Part shown: piece by piece, positions 1-11,910 of the stretch
Layout: every line of letters begins with the position of its first letter
Numbering within the stretch: the stretch's first letter is position 1
NCBI GenBank assembly: GCA_018398765.1
Contig: JAHBMJ010001975.1
Coordinates: 38,453 to 102,452, forward strand
DNA length: 64,000 bases
Direction of reading: 5' to 3'
Origin: Chromera velia
Lineage: Eukaryota > Sar > Chromeraceae
Notes under the pieces: generated by a model
Databases searched by the model: none
Told to the model about the DNA's origin: nothing
What the model saw: only the letters and a program-made list of their open reading frames with translations
Made by a program: the position numbers and the translations under genes

Positions 1-898
1 GGACCTCTCGGACGCCCAAATCGATCTTCAACGACTGGAGTATGCTGGGAGGAGGGACGGGGGGAAGTCTCTCCTGGCTTCAGACGCCTTCAGCCACTTC
101 AAACTGGGACTCCAGTACGTCCTTTTCTTTTCTTTTTTTTTTCGCAGTTCGGTGGATTGATCGGTCGTGGGATTGGTCTCTCTTTGACGGAATGTTTTCA
201 AGCAAGGCAGAGAGGTGAATGCGTTGTTCGGCACCCTGCCTTTCTGTCTCTCTGGTTTCGTGTGCAGCATTCAAATCGCGAAGACGTATGAGTCTTGATA
301 CGCTTTCCCGAGAGAACCCCGTGTTGTGGTCACCCGTCTGCTTCTTTTCGTGCTGTTGGTGCTTTGAACTTGTCACCCCATCCATTCAACGCAAAAAGGA
401 GATGCGTAGAGCGGGGGCCAGAGGGAGAGAGAGACCAGATTCTTCGTTTCTGCATGTGGAAGAAGACCTGCATGTTCCCCAACTCGGTGGCGACTACCCA
501 TGCATGTCCACCTGTCTGCAGAGATCACCTGAAAGCACAAGCAAAGGGCAAGGGGAAAGATGAGGAGACGGGGATGCTCTCTCTCATCCACTCTCACAAA
601 GACGCAGAGGAATGTCCGTCAGTCAGCGAGTGGATGGGTTTTTCTTTCCATAATTTGTACATTCATCTAAGTTTTGCTAGACTGCCATTCAGACAGGCCC
701 AGCCGGCGAACGGCCTCTAAGGCAAAGAGAGACACGACAGGAACGCATAGTGAGATTCTGGAAAATATCGGCTTGATGCACTCTGAAATTTTTCTATCAT
801 TCCTTCGGCTTTCCTTTGTGTCTGCCTGTTTTGAAGCTGCGATCTGACGCGCGTTTGCCTGCATCTTTGCAAGTGGCTCTTCCGGGACCCATTTTCGC

Positions 899-952
<54 letters not shown>

Positions 953-2058
953 GTGTGTGTGCAGATGCCGCCAGCAGACAGCCAGGCGCCTGGAGGATAG
1001 GAGTCCCGAGAGGTCCCCAAGGCCAGAGGGGCACCACGAGGGCAGACCGGATAGAGGAGTACTATCAGTGGGCATCCACGCTACAGGTCCATGGGTGGGG
1101 GGAGAGGGGGGTGGGAAGGGAAGGGAAGCATACGAGTTTGATTGCTTTTTGCACAGGGTTGTTGGCGAGATTGAACGAGCAAGACAGTAGCCAACAGAAA
1201 AATCCTTGACCAAGCTTCCGAGAAAAGAAGATCGAAACCGTCTCTCTGCCTTGTCTCCTCATGGTCGCTTGTGGTAGTGGCAGGGAAGAAGAGAGAAGAA
1301 AGAGGGGTGGAATCCTCCAACTCTTTTTGTCTTCTCGGGAAAGCAGAAAGAAAGAGAGAGCTTCCTTGACTCAAAATCAGAGCGACGAACCTCCTTTCCT
1401 TTTTGATCCCGATGTGCTCTGCATTCTTTTGTTTTCTCTTCTTCCCCTCTTGCAATCATTGCAGGAGAATCCTGAGTCCCCACTACCCCCTGACGACATC
1501 CCGCAGTACCCACACGACGGTCCTTCAGGACAGCCGCAACTGGCACTGCCTGGCACGGCACACCCATCCTTCGCCCCCCTAGCTGCCCACATGCTGCCGA
1601 CTCAGATTTACGGTCCCCCGATCGTCTCCCACCAGCACAGTCGGGTCTCCAGTCTCGGCCTCCCTGTGCGTCCACACAGTCGCGTGCCTTCTGCAACGCA
1701 GTACCCTGCTGTCGTAGCGGGGGGGGGGCACAGTCGGGGTCCCTCCTACACGTTCGCCCAGGCTCCAGCAGAGGGGGGTATTCAATACGTCCAGATGCCC
1801 AGCAGCTACCAGTATGCCCCCGCAGCGTCTGTTCCTGTCCCTGTGCCGATTTCAGGGGTATCGGGGGCAGTGGATAACTCGGTGGTCATTTACCCTATTG
1901 GGAGTGCCAGTGGGACGGTGCCGGTGGAGAGACCCGGCTCGGCCTCTGCGGCGGTGGGACTGTCCGGGGTGTCGACTGGGGGGCTGGCGCCGCCTCAGGC
2001 TAGAGGAGATGCTAGGGGGTGGCCGGGGCTCTCTCAATCTGAATTCGAACCGAATTAA
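1..2058 (+). CDS. Unrecognised gene, 3' part (three exons visible)
   Basis: The exons I infer are 1-114 (5' end outside the window), 965-1086 and 1465-2058. The introns are 115-964 (GTACGT..GCAG) and 1087-1464 (GTCCAT..GCAG), and the phases agree (1, then 0). The stop codon is at 2056-2058. The visible product, about 276 residues, begins with a Ser/Gly/Trp segment (SIFNDWSMLGGG). It continues with a short charged stretch ending RIEEYYQWAS and then a long Pro/Ser/Gly/Val-rich tail with Tyr- and Gln-rich pieces (SYQYAPAASVPVPVP). The tail looks intrinsically disordered. No catalytic or known domain is recognisable. The (CT)n(GT)n microsatellite at 901-957 forms the polypyrimidine side of the first visible acceptor. 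The family and the 5' end are unknown. Confidence 0.6.
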
Positions 2059-3289
2059 AGATTCAAGTGTTTCAGGCAGGCAGTGCGTAAAGGGGATCGG
2101 GGAAAGAAGCGGATTCGAAAGCGTTCATCTATGAAGATCTATCAATTGAGCATAGAACATCTCATGCTTGCAGGTTGATAGTTTCAGAAACGTTAAATGA
2201 TGTGAATTTGTGAAATATCTATGTGTTGCTGTTACATTCTAGGTTACATTCCACCTATCATTACATATAAAGCAAATTCTTAAAAAAACTAGAAAAAAAG
2301 ATGAATTTTGCTGATGATTTTGCGTATTGTACGGTACCAAGAACCTCTTAGTACACTTTTCAAGTGTATTAAAATCTTCGACTTGTTAAACCATCTAACA
2401 TCGACCTGAACCACCTATGAGCGCTCCATGTCTTCCCACGACCTTACCATTTCCGTTAGGAGCGGCCTTACTAGCCGCCTTAGTACACTCTTTAAATCTT
2501 TGTGAAACTCTAGTTGAAATTGTCTAAGGAATTCTAGAGGAAATTGTTCGGAACAATAAAACAAACTTTTTAAAATATTTTTAAGAAAAAAACCAACAGT
2601 ATTCTAAGTTTTTTATATGTCAGAATTAGGATTTATGTTCCAAGTTTGTCCCGAGGTTTACTACCGTGGGGGACCGTGGACGGCTTACACCATTATAGTC
2701 ATTTATAGCTTATACATATATATGTATTACGGTAGTATATATAAATGTATATATATACATATCTAGGAATCATCATCATCATACGCCATCGCCATCGGCT
2801 CATAATAGGCGTCACCGAGTCTAGCGTTCGGCAAATCAAATGTTGCCAAGTGAGGGTCAATTTTTAATATCTAGGAATATATGATAATTAGCTAATTTAT
2901 CTAACAAATGGGAGCCAGGCTAGCCCGGAGCCGTTTTCTAATTAGTATTCGACCTTGCTCTTTTCTAAATTTAAACTTAGGTTTAAACGGGGCTTTTTCA
3001 AAATTGTTACGATAATTTAGTCTCAGTATTCAAGTACCTATTCAATACATTTCTAGACACTACATACTTGTTTTTTCTTTTGATGTTTACGTCTAGTTTC
3101 TGTTAACCAGTGTTAAGTAGAACCAACTTGAACCACTGCGATTATGCCAGCCAGTATCATCGATTATTATCATCATACTAGTGATCACAACGGCTAGTAA
3201 AAGATCCAATTAAATCTGACACGCCAAGGGAATACACACATAATTTATGGTTACTGCCTACCATTTCGATTCAAACAGTATGTTTTTTC
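2059..3289. other. AT-rich intergenic block between two gene 3' ends
   Basis: This stretch separates the stop of the first gene (+) from the stop of gene A (-), a tail-to-tail arrangement. From about 2150 it becomes AT-rich, with poly-A and poly-T runs, TA-dinucleotide stretches near 2710-2760 and scattered TAG/CTA-rich words. No ORF of note, RNA gene or domain is visible. The same composition recurs at the 3' side of most genes in the window. Confidence 0.6.
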
Positions 3290-4997
3290 TCAATTGTGCC
3301 TTTTCCATTTCTTTATGCCGATTTCTCTTGCTGCAATGTTTACTGGCCTCTCCTTCTGCATGTCCTCAACGTTCGCCCCTTCTGGAGGCTTCACAGAGAC
3401 TGCTTGTTGTCTTGCCATCTTCCGTCTTCTTCTCTCTTTCTTCGTGGCATACAAAAAGTAAAAGACAGTACCAAAAGAAAGAATGACAACAACAATCACC
3501 CAAGGGAGAAGTTGTATCAGTCGCTCCGATCTTCCTGGCACTGCACACCTTCAGAAGCATAGAGAGCTATCAGGATAAGGAGTATCAGACTTCCAAATCC
3601 GTAGAATCAGACAACAGAACCAAAACAGTGTACGAGACAGGTTTCAGGATGTTTCAGGCAGTCTTAAGCCAGGAAAAACATGGAAAAACCAAAGAATCAG
3701 CTGTCTCCCGCCCTAACACACTCTCTCTCTCTCTCTCACACATACAATCAGACACCCACACACACACACATAGAGAGAGAGAGGGAGAGGGGGAGGGAGG
3801 AAGAAAAAGAAGGAGGGGAATGAAAGCGCAGCAAGTTGAAGGCTGTATATTGATACAACAACTCACTCACCGCATTGGACGTCTGCCACCTCCGCATCAA
3901 ACAGAGGAGACCCGTCCCCCCCCACCACACACCGCGCCCTCTTCCGAGTGGGAACACCCCCGTTGGGGCAAGAGAAAACAATTGTGTCGTTCACCCCGAC
4001 CGGACCAATTCCCTTCGTCTTGTCCAGAGCCTTTCTCTTTTTGCTCCCTGCTTCGACCACCCCTTTCACATCGACGTAGTACCGCAACCTCTCACTATTG
4101 GCGGTTGGAATCCACGCGGCTGGCACTACGCACCCAGCTGCATGCACACATACAACAAACTTCATTGCATCACCTGTCTAAGGGTCGATGCAGCTAGGTC
4201 CATCGTATTCGACTGGCAGTCTCGTGCGAAGGAACGCACAGACGGACACTTAAAAAAAAAAAGAACAGACGCACACCACAGCCACGCCCCCCAATGGGTG
4301 CACAAATGGAAAAGGGAATTAAGGGCAATCGCCTGCCTGCAGGTATCTGCCAAGACATTCAACCACTTACCTACAGTCGCAGTCACAAGTAGAGTGGCAC
4401 ACAGAGACAAAAGAAGGGAGAGAAAAGGAGGGTACGGATCACACACAAGCACAGGCACGGGCACACAGGCACACGCAGAGACGCAGGAAGAAAAGCCTGA
4501 AACACACACAACCGAAACGCAACCAGAGGAAGAGTTACAGTCCTGAATATGTTTTGCCCACTGTCTCCCTGCATGTCCCGCACGACCTCACTTACTGCAT
4601 GTGACGGCGGTCGAATTCTCCGAAGGAATCTCCCAGTCAATTCCCCTCACGCCGTCTTCCTCCTTCAGCCGGCACTCAATCCCCTCCGCCGCCCGTCGGA
4701 GGTCTCCATCGCTGGAGGCCCCGAGAACACCCCGGCACCCGAGCCGCAGGAGTTCCCCGGCCCCGGCCGGCGTGTCTTTGTCGTACTTGGTGAAGGTGCC
4801 GTTCGGATCGTCGCCTCGTTTGAGTTCGAGGGAGAAGGGGAGCGAGGGGCTCAGGGGCTCTTTGTTGGTCCACAGAGACGGCGCGACACAACCGGCTGCA
4901 GGCAAGCACGGGGAGCGGGTGGCTTGGGGGCTTCTGAAGACCTGCACAGGAGGGGGCTAAAAAACAGGTCTTTCAGAAGGGCACTCACTCACACACT

Positions 4998-5032
<35 letters not shown>

Positions 5033-5114
5033 TCACGCACACTTGCACACACATGCACACACGCACACAAGCACACACACACACTCACGCACACCTGCAC
5101 ACACCTGCACACAC

Positions 5115-5153
<39 letters not shown>

Positions 5154-6437
5154 AACAAGCCGAAGAAAGACGGAGAGAGAGAATGATCAAAGCAGACAGA
5201 CCCTGACATAAGCAAGGAAAGGAAGAAGGAAAGAAAAACAAATATATATACGCTACTTTCGCTAGCTGCTCACAGCAGGTAACGTTCGACGGAGAGTGCG
5301 TAAGCTTGGCCACTGCTCCTGCCCGTTCGGGCTCAACGCACATCACTTCCTCAATGGAAATCAGGCCCCTGCACCCCAGCCGAATCCTATGATTCAAGGA
5401 CACTCCCGTGCCCTCAGGAGGAAAGTCCACCCATTCCCGTGGGTATCCCGCCGACTCGTATTGGAGGATTCGGACGGGCAGAGCGTCCGAAGACTTTGTT
5501 TTTGTTTGGTTTCCTCGCCATTCTATTGGCACCTCGCACCCCCCTGCATTGACACAGGCGAACACACAAAAATAACGATAAAAGAAAAAGAGTACAGAAA
5601 GACTCAAGGACACAGTGACCTAGCTCCTGCCCTTCGGTTTTTCATTCGCAGAGAATCCCTCCCACCTCCCTGCTGCATGCGGAAGCTCTTGCATGATTGA
5701 CTGACTGACTGACTGGCTAATTGAGTTACGAGTTGACCGACAGACGTACAACATGAAAACTTCTCCCCAATCCTCCCGTCGCCAACCTGACTGGCGATGT
5801 AAAGAGAAACAATGAAAAACAAAAAGAGTTCGAGACGTGTAGTAGAGAATCCGCGAGAAGCTTGTTGATGGTGTTTGTGAAGGCACGCAAAAATATGAGG
5901 ATAGAGTCCCTTCTGTGGGTTCGTGCGTGCGTACGTGCGTGCGTACGTGCGTGCGTGCGTGTGTGTATCCACATGGTCGGAGGCTTTTGATTGATCGATG
6001 GGAATGTTTTGGCACATGGACTGACTGACTGACTCACTGACTGACTGCATTCGATGCTCTCGAGAGGTGGTTCTAGAACCGCATCGTTGCCAGGCTCTTT
6101 CGATTTCTGTGTGCAGAAGGAACCTTGATTCGTTGCCGCTACCTGGGGGGGATACAGCATTCCTTCCAGCTTCCCCCTGGAACAGTCGAAGAGAACTATG
6201 TCTCCAGACTCTATCATTACTTCTTTGTTCGGCAGAGGGTAAAAATTCTCATGACTGGTCTCTGTATGGAAATAGGGATGCATGTTGGAATCAGGGTCGT
6301 GAAACACCTGGTTGGCCCGAATTGGAAAGCCCCAGTTGACCTTGGGCTGGCGTGAGATGGTGGCGTCTTCAGGGATAGTGCACCATCGGCCTGCGAGAAT
6401 TAAGGGCAAAGAAGCTTGAAACAACTGCTCAATTCCG

Positions 6438-6496
<59 letters not shown>

Positions 6497-9080
6497 CTGT
6501 CTTTCTGTCTTTCTGTCTGTCCGTCTGTCTGTCTGTCAGTCTGTCTGCCGTTTCTCGTTTGCCTGTGTGTCAGTCTCTCTATTTGTCTGGTCTGCCCGGT
6601 TTGACAACGAGTCAAGATAAGAGAAAGGAAACGAAAGAAAAATATAGAACATCCAGTATGTCTGTGTGTACGTCTTCATCTGTGTCCATCCGTGCTTTTG
6701 TCTGTCTGTGTCTGCTTCTCTTTCCGTGTCTAGCTGCATGCGTCTGCCTGCGTCTATGTGCATCTGTAGCTCTGCGCGTGCCCTTATCCTCTTCCTTTGA
6801 GTCTGCTGCCCTTCTCTGTCTGTGGCTGCTGCTGCCTGTCTGTGTGGGAGAGAGAGAGAGAGAGAGAAGGAGTGTCTGCGTGTCTGTATGTTCCCGTCTG
6901 ACAGTCGTCTATCCCGCTTACCTGGTGCAAGCACTGGCGACTGCACTTTGTGAAACGAGAAAGGCTGATAGTGGGGAAACAGCGCAACCGTCCACTGAGG
7001 CCAACCGATTCCCTCCAGGCCATCCACAGTCAAGAATATAGACCCTCCAGAAAAATAGAAGCTTTTGGGCAACTGCAAAACCTTCCCATTTAGGTTTTTA
7101 TACTTCTGCGTCTCCAGCGAGTCCGGTTTCAAACTCCGATCACCATGCGCTGTCTCGTACACTGTAGGGTCGCGGCCAGCAACGACGATGTCATTGTTCT
7201 GGAGACGTGCAAGACCAAAACGCTCCCCCGAAGTGACCTCTGTCACATTCGTTCTTCCTTCTCCAACCGCAATTGCGTGGAGGGATAGCCCTGCTTCTGG
7301 ATTGCCGGGGGGAGGCACGCTCCCGGCATATAATTGCCTGAGGGAGTCGGTCTGATTCTGCAGCACGATCAGAAAGAAGTCGCTCCCAAAGGCAGCAGAG
7401 GCATTCTCTGAAGGAATGTGCATGTCTTCTGGAAGACCGAAGGACGCGCATTCTGACTTGTTTTCCTCGCAGAGGTAGATCTTATTCCTGTCTTCTGTGA
7501 CAACCAACAGCTGATTTCCGAATCGGCTTGCTCCAGCGAATGCTGCTTTGACTTTTTGGTTTTGAAAAACGGAAGGGGGAACTGGCATGGGGCGGAACAA
7601 CTCCTCCTTCTTCTTCGTCTTTGTATACTCAGGGCTGAGGCAGGGCAGTCGCGCGGGTAGCTCGAGGTGTTTGGTTAAAACAATTCTGACGTCGGCACTC
7701 CACAGGTACAGGCGGCCCCCATCAGTCCATACTGCGCTGCACGTACAGAAGATTAGGAAACAAGGGCAGATCCAATCACAACTAGACAGAGAACAAAAGC
7801 ATTGGGAGCGAAAACGCAAGACGTTATCTGAGCGTGTAAGAATGCTTGCAAAATACAGGGGACACAAAGCAAAACGGCGAGACAACCCCGAACAAATGGT
7901 CAAACACAGAGAAGGAAGTGAAGGGCGTTTCAGAAGAATGTGAGGGGGCTTTTGCATGGCACACCTGTATCTATCCAACTTTTTTTTTTTTTTTTGAAGA
8001 AGAAGAAGAAGAAGAAGAAAAAGAAGAAGAAGAGGAAAGACGACGGCTGGATGCTCCGGTGTAACAGAGACCTTTTCACACCTGCATCTATCCAACTACG
8101 TTGAACGAACCTGAATCCGTCTCCACAAGTCACTCCGACCACCTTCCCTCCTCCCCAGTCACCATCACTCTCTCCCTCCGCCCCCAACGGCAAGATCGCA
8201 GATGGCGTCTTGAATGTGACCCCAGCCTCTTCCACGTCATGCCAACTCAGCACTCTGCCGCTCTCCAGAAGAACCACAGAGTGCGTCCTCCCAGCACAGG
8301 CGTCGACGACCCCCGAGACACCCGGAATTTCAGTGGGCTCCTTCCGCGCACAGGTGACAAAAAAACCGAGTAGATCTTTCTTTCCGAAAGTCATCACACG
8401 CCCTCCCGCCACAATCAGAGCGTGCCTGAACCCCAGGGCAATCCTGGAGATCGGCTGAGGCCACCGTCGCAGCCGCCGAGACCCTGCATGTAGTAACGCA
8501 GCACAATTTTGACGTGAATGTGAGTGGTCGTTATGAAAGAAACATGTCAATCCATGCATGCGCGCCAATGTAATAATGTATACATTCCTACATCCACACA
8601 ATTTGTGTACGAGAGATAGAAGAGGTCTTGAACATATCGGCGCGCGCACACACGCGCACACATTTGCCCACCTACACACCTACATACGTGCGTGACCTTA
8701 CAGTCCACGGGTCGAGTAGAACATCCGAATTTCATTTGTCTCATATATACTTTAAAACTGTAAGTGTACTCGCCAGTCTTAGGAAAGACATTCAGAGCGA
8801 ATACACAGATTAAGACACATTTAAGTGCATCAGATGAAGGACACGGCGCTGGATCAGGTGGGTGAGGGCACTTTCACCCAACGAACAAGACACCTGAGGC
8901 TTGTAGAGCATCCAGAAGAGTGTCGAAAGGCAAAGATGGAGCAAAAACAACGAAGGAAAACGAACGTAGACGGCATCTTCATTTACCTGTTGCATCGATA
9001 TGTGTTGCATCACCCGTCTCCGTCAGCTTGCCCTGGAGAGACGAGGGAGAAACCTCGCCTTCCCTGGTACTCTCTTCCAT
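3290..9080 (-). CDS. RCC1-like propeller / sushi-like membrane protein (gene A)
   Basis: Eight exons (5'->3' on the minus strand): 9080-8987, 8483-8111, 7736-6922, 6390-6046, 5543-5274, 4895-4596, 4137-3871, 3540-3290. They join in frame to 904 residues. Residues 32-427 hold about seven RCC1-type blades, with motifs such as [22 protein letters not shown] and GRLYLW. Four Cys-rich modules follow (about 428-542, 543-632, 633-732, 733-821). Each is one phase 1-1 exon with four to five Cys in a sushi/CCP-like pattern (GC.VP..., .F.C, .C, final C). The last exon gives a membrane segment (about 831-852), then a basic stop-transfer (KKERRRRK) and a tail of about 50 residues. The topology inferred is a large ectodomain with a short cytoplasmic tail. 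No signal peptide is visible: the first Met (9080) has an upstream in-frame stop, so a 5' exon may be missing. The role could be adhesion or surface recognition, but this is unproven. Confidence 0.8.
4983..5152. repeat. (CA)n microsatellite cluster in gene A intron
   Basis: Long, slightly interrupted CA/CACG dinucleotide tracts lie between the second and third sushi-like exons of gene A. They create spurious His/Thr or Cys/Val reading frames on both strands. I see no other content here. Confidence 0.9.
6438..6545. repeat. (CT)n(GT)n(CTGT)n compound microsatellite in gene A intron
   Basis: A tract of CT repeats passes into GT repeats and then CTGT/CTTT tetranucleotides within the intron between the propeller exon and the first sushi-like exon of gene A. 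Several other introns in the window carry the same CT-then-GT architecture (901-957, 18026-18110). Confidence 0.9.
7980..8035. repeat. Poly-T and (GAA)n tract in gene A intron 2
   Basis: A run of 15 or more T is followed by (GAA)n inside the intron between exons 2 and 3 of gene A. The equivalent intron of gene B has a longer (GAA)n(GGA)n tract at 19457-19537. The tract therefore predates the duplication but has changed in length and composition since. Confidence 0.85.
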
Positions 9081-10449
9081 GATCTACCTTAATGGGAAGA
9101 AGTGTCGCAAACATACAGTGATAGTACGCTTGGGATTCCAGGACTCTGCCGTGCGCAACAGAATGAGTTTGCGAAACGGCGCTGATCGAATCAAACAACA
9201 CATGAGGGCGAAGTCGTTGCAAGTCGTTGTAGCGCTCAGGGGGGNNNNNNNNNNNNNNNNNNNNNNNNNNNNNNNNNNNNNNNNNNNNNNNNNNNNNNNN
9301 NNNNNNNNNNNNNNNNNNNNNNNNNNNNNNNNNNNNNNNNNNNNNNNNNNNNNNNNNNNNNNNNNNNNNNNNNNNNNNNNNNNNNNNNNNNNNNNNNNNN
9401 NNNNNNNNNNNNNNNNNNNNNNNNNNNNNNNNNNNNNNNNNNNNNNNNNNNNNNNNNNNNNNNNNNNNNNNNNNNNNNNNNNNNNNNNNNNNNNNNNNNN
9501 NNNNNNNNNNNNNNNNNNNNNNNNNNNNNNNNNNNNNNNNNNNNNNNNNNNNNNNNNNNNNNNNNNGGGGGGGGGGGGGGCACTCCATTCATTCAGTTTC
9601 TCCTCTTGATCATGAATGTGGGCGGCGTTCAGATATTGCAGGTCTCACAGAGTCTGAGAGTCACAATTGTCACTTTTGAATTGTGACAATGTGACCGTTG
9701 TCGAGAAAAACGACCTTGATGACAGTCAAATTTAACGCATCATATTGCATGCATGGGTCGAAGAAAATTAGCCTCGCGCGCCGCGTTTGGCTCGGTTCGC
9801 CGCATGTTAGCCGCCCGCGGGGGGGCAACCATGCATGCCGTGGCCCCCGGCCGACGGTACGTATGTTAAAGTGGTATAGTATACCCCCCAATGCTCAAGT
9901 ACCCACGAAAAAATGGAAAGTTTGCGTCCCCAGCCGGCCCCCCGTGGCCGCCGGCGTTCAGATACCGTGGCCGCCGGCGGAGCCGGCCAACGAAATTGAA
10001 CTTTCAATAGTTCATGAACTTTTGGGGGCCACGGCATGCTCCCTGGGAGCATTTCAGTCCAATTTTCAGTCCATGCTTACATAGATTTGAACCGCGATAA
10101 TGGCTTGGACGTCTTCAATCAGCAGCTTTCCGACCGCCCAGCTAGACGATCAAATCATCAAATTACTAATGGGCACTGCACAGCGGCTGGCGATTCTCTT
10201 GAAGTGACTCGGGCGGCCTTGGATCCACCTGACAAAGTCTCCATTTTGGTCCAGACTGCATGGGTGTGACCGCGGGTTTTGGTATTCTTTACTTCTGCCT
10301 GTCGATTTGCTGACGTGTTGAAAGCATCCGCTTTCGCTGCGGCAGACCTTTTTCCCTCCTTTCTCTTGTCTGACCCCTCATTGCGGCATCAGCCTGCAGT
10401 GTTTCTGGAATTCTGAACTGCACACTCCTCCTCAGTCACGAATTTGGAA
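9081..10449. promoter_or_regulatory. Head-to-head intergenic region between gene A and the ankyrin gene
   Basis: This is the shared upstream region of gene A (-) and the ankyrin gene (+). It contains TGCATGCA at 9746-9753, a related CATGCATG at 9829-9836, a GC-rich stretch around 9760-10030 and an imperfect inverted repeat at 9659-9695 built on CACAATTGTCAC. An assembly gap occupies 9245-9566. A 35-codon ATG ORF near 10098 has no supporting features. No TATA box or initiator can be assigned with confidence. Confidence 0.4.
9245..9566. other. Assembly gap flanked by poly-G
   Basis: This is a run of N bordered by GGGG on the left and a G14 run (9567-9580) on the right. The other two ambiguous sites in the window (51464-51500 and 62226) also abut G or C homopolymers, so these gaps are probably sequencing dropouts at G-runs. 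Confidence 0.95.
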
Positions 10450-11910
10450 ATGGAGGAGACGGTTGTCCATCCTCCTCTAAGTGTCGACGCCTACCTTGAG
10501 CGCCTGAAATCGTTGCACACTTCCGTCGTTGCTGATCTCGACTCTGCCCTCCGCTCGCAAATTGAGCTTGTTGAGAAAACTCTCAGGGCTAAGGGGACGG
10601 GGGCAGGCCCAGCAGGTGCGGACGCTGCGGCTTCTAGTGCGCACGTCCGCCTCGAGGACGTCTCTGTCCTCGAGGCGCTGGAGGAGGATGGCAGAGAGTT
10701 CTCCAAAGAATTGTCGAAAAAGGTGAAAGGAAGGTTGGGGGAGGTGGTCAGCAGGCACATCAATATTGACGTGGGTTTGCTCTTTGAGTTTGGCGTCGGT
10801 GGTGTCATCCGTCAGTTTCAAGCTGTATCTCCAGAGATTACCTAGCAGTTGCTTACTACCTTTGTCAGCGGTGCCAGCAACGGGGACGACTTCCGTCTGT
10901 GCCTGAAGGCAGGTGCAGATCTGAACGGACTTGTTGAGGGTCAGACTGCCCTGATCAGGGCTGTGTGTACGAACCACACCGAAGCTTTTGAGATGATATT
11001 GGAGGACGGGGCGGACTTAGAAGTGAAAGCGGGGGTGGTGTCGGAGGATCTGGGGGGTGTGGAGGCTGGGGACACAGCTGTGATCGTTGCCAGTCATCAG
11101 GGTCGGTGGGGAATGGTTCGGTCCCTGGTTGCAAAGGGGGCAAACCTGGATGCAGTGGGGAGAGATGGCAAGAAGGCACTCCAGGTCGCTTGTGAGGCTG
11201 CAGACGGGCAACTCGACCCTGTTCTTGACTTTGACACTCAGTCTGTTTTTAGACTTCACTACGACCCCCAGAAGGGTGACCCCGAAGTCCGCTCTGCCGT
11301 GAGTGAGGTCTTGAAGGACCTACTCATAAAGACTTCTGATGTGGCTGATCTGAAGATCAGTGCTCGGAATGGTTTTGATAAAGAGTCTCTTGTTCATTTC
11401 TTTTCCTGGCATGAGTTTGAAGAATTGCTGCTCCTCTCCCTCTCTAGGGGGGTGGACATCGATGCTGTCGATGAATGCGGGTGGACAGCGCTGATGTGCA
11501 TTGCAGTAAGAGCCAGACCCCAGTATGTGCAGATTTTATTGGACAACGGGGCCGAGGCCAACAAAAGGAACGACGAGAACAATACTACGCTCTGTCTCGC
11601 AGTACCCTCAGGAACCCGTGCCGCGAGCCCCCATACCAGAGAGGAGAGCTTCATTTCGTCTCTTCGGACGGTTTTGGAGACCCTCGTCGACCGGGGTGCC
11701 GATGTGAATGTTCGGGGTTGTTGGGGTCGAACTACTCTCTACAAGGCTGTAGAGTGGGGTATAGCGGAGGTGGTCGGGTTGCTTGTCGAGAAGGGAGCAG
11801 ACTTGCGGGTGAGGAATGCGGACGGTGAGACCCCTCGTGATGCGGCCATTCGGCTAAACTGGTCTGCGGAGATGGTAGCGCTTCTGGTGCCACCGGCTGC
11901 CGCGGACTGA
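10450..11910 (+). CDS. Ankyrin-repeat protein
   Basis: The first ATG in frame is at 10450. The frame is open to a TAG at 10843-10845 and then continues in the same frame to the stop at 11908-11910. I favour a 75-base phase-0 intron, 10771-10845 (GTGGGT..CCTAG). It joins HINID to QLLTTF and gives 461 residues. The N-terminal 107 residues are mostly helical and charged, with an Ala/Gly linker. The rest holds degenerate ankyrin repeats: a first one (LLTTFVSGAS..., LKAGADLN), then GQTALIRAV, GADLEV, KGANLDAVGRDGKKAL, GVDIDAVDECGWTAL, LLDNGAEANKR, LVDRGADVNVRGCWG and LVEKGADLRVRNADGETP. It is a protein-interaction scaffold; the partner is unknown. Its C-terminal half is clearly paralogous to the partial gene at 63579-64000. 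An alternative is stop-codon readthrough or a sequencing error at 10843. Confidence 0.75.

Noticed and set aside
5029-5613. Cys/Val-rich minus frame running beyond the sushi-like exon
   Set aside because: Only 5274-5543 fits the exon borders; the rest is intron and (CA)n repeat.
8072-8110. Longer exon 2 of gene A using a donor at AAAAG|GTCTCT
   Set aside because: It keeps frame but inserts about 13 residues inside an RCC1 blade; the CAG|GTTCGT donor at 8111 gives a clean blade, and the same holds in gene B.
10098-10205. 35-codon ATG ORF upstream of the ankyrin gene
   Set aside because: Too short to judge, no conserved feature, not in frame with the gene.
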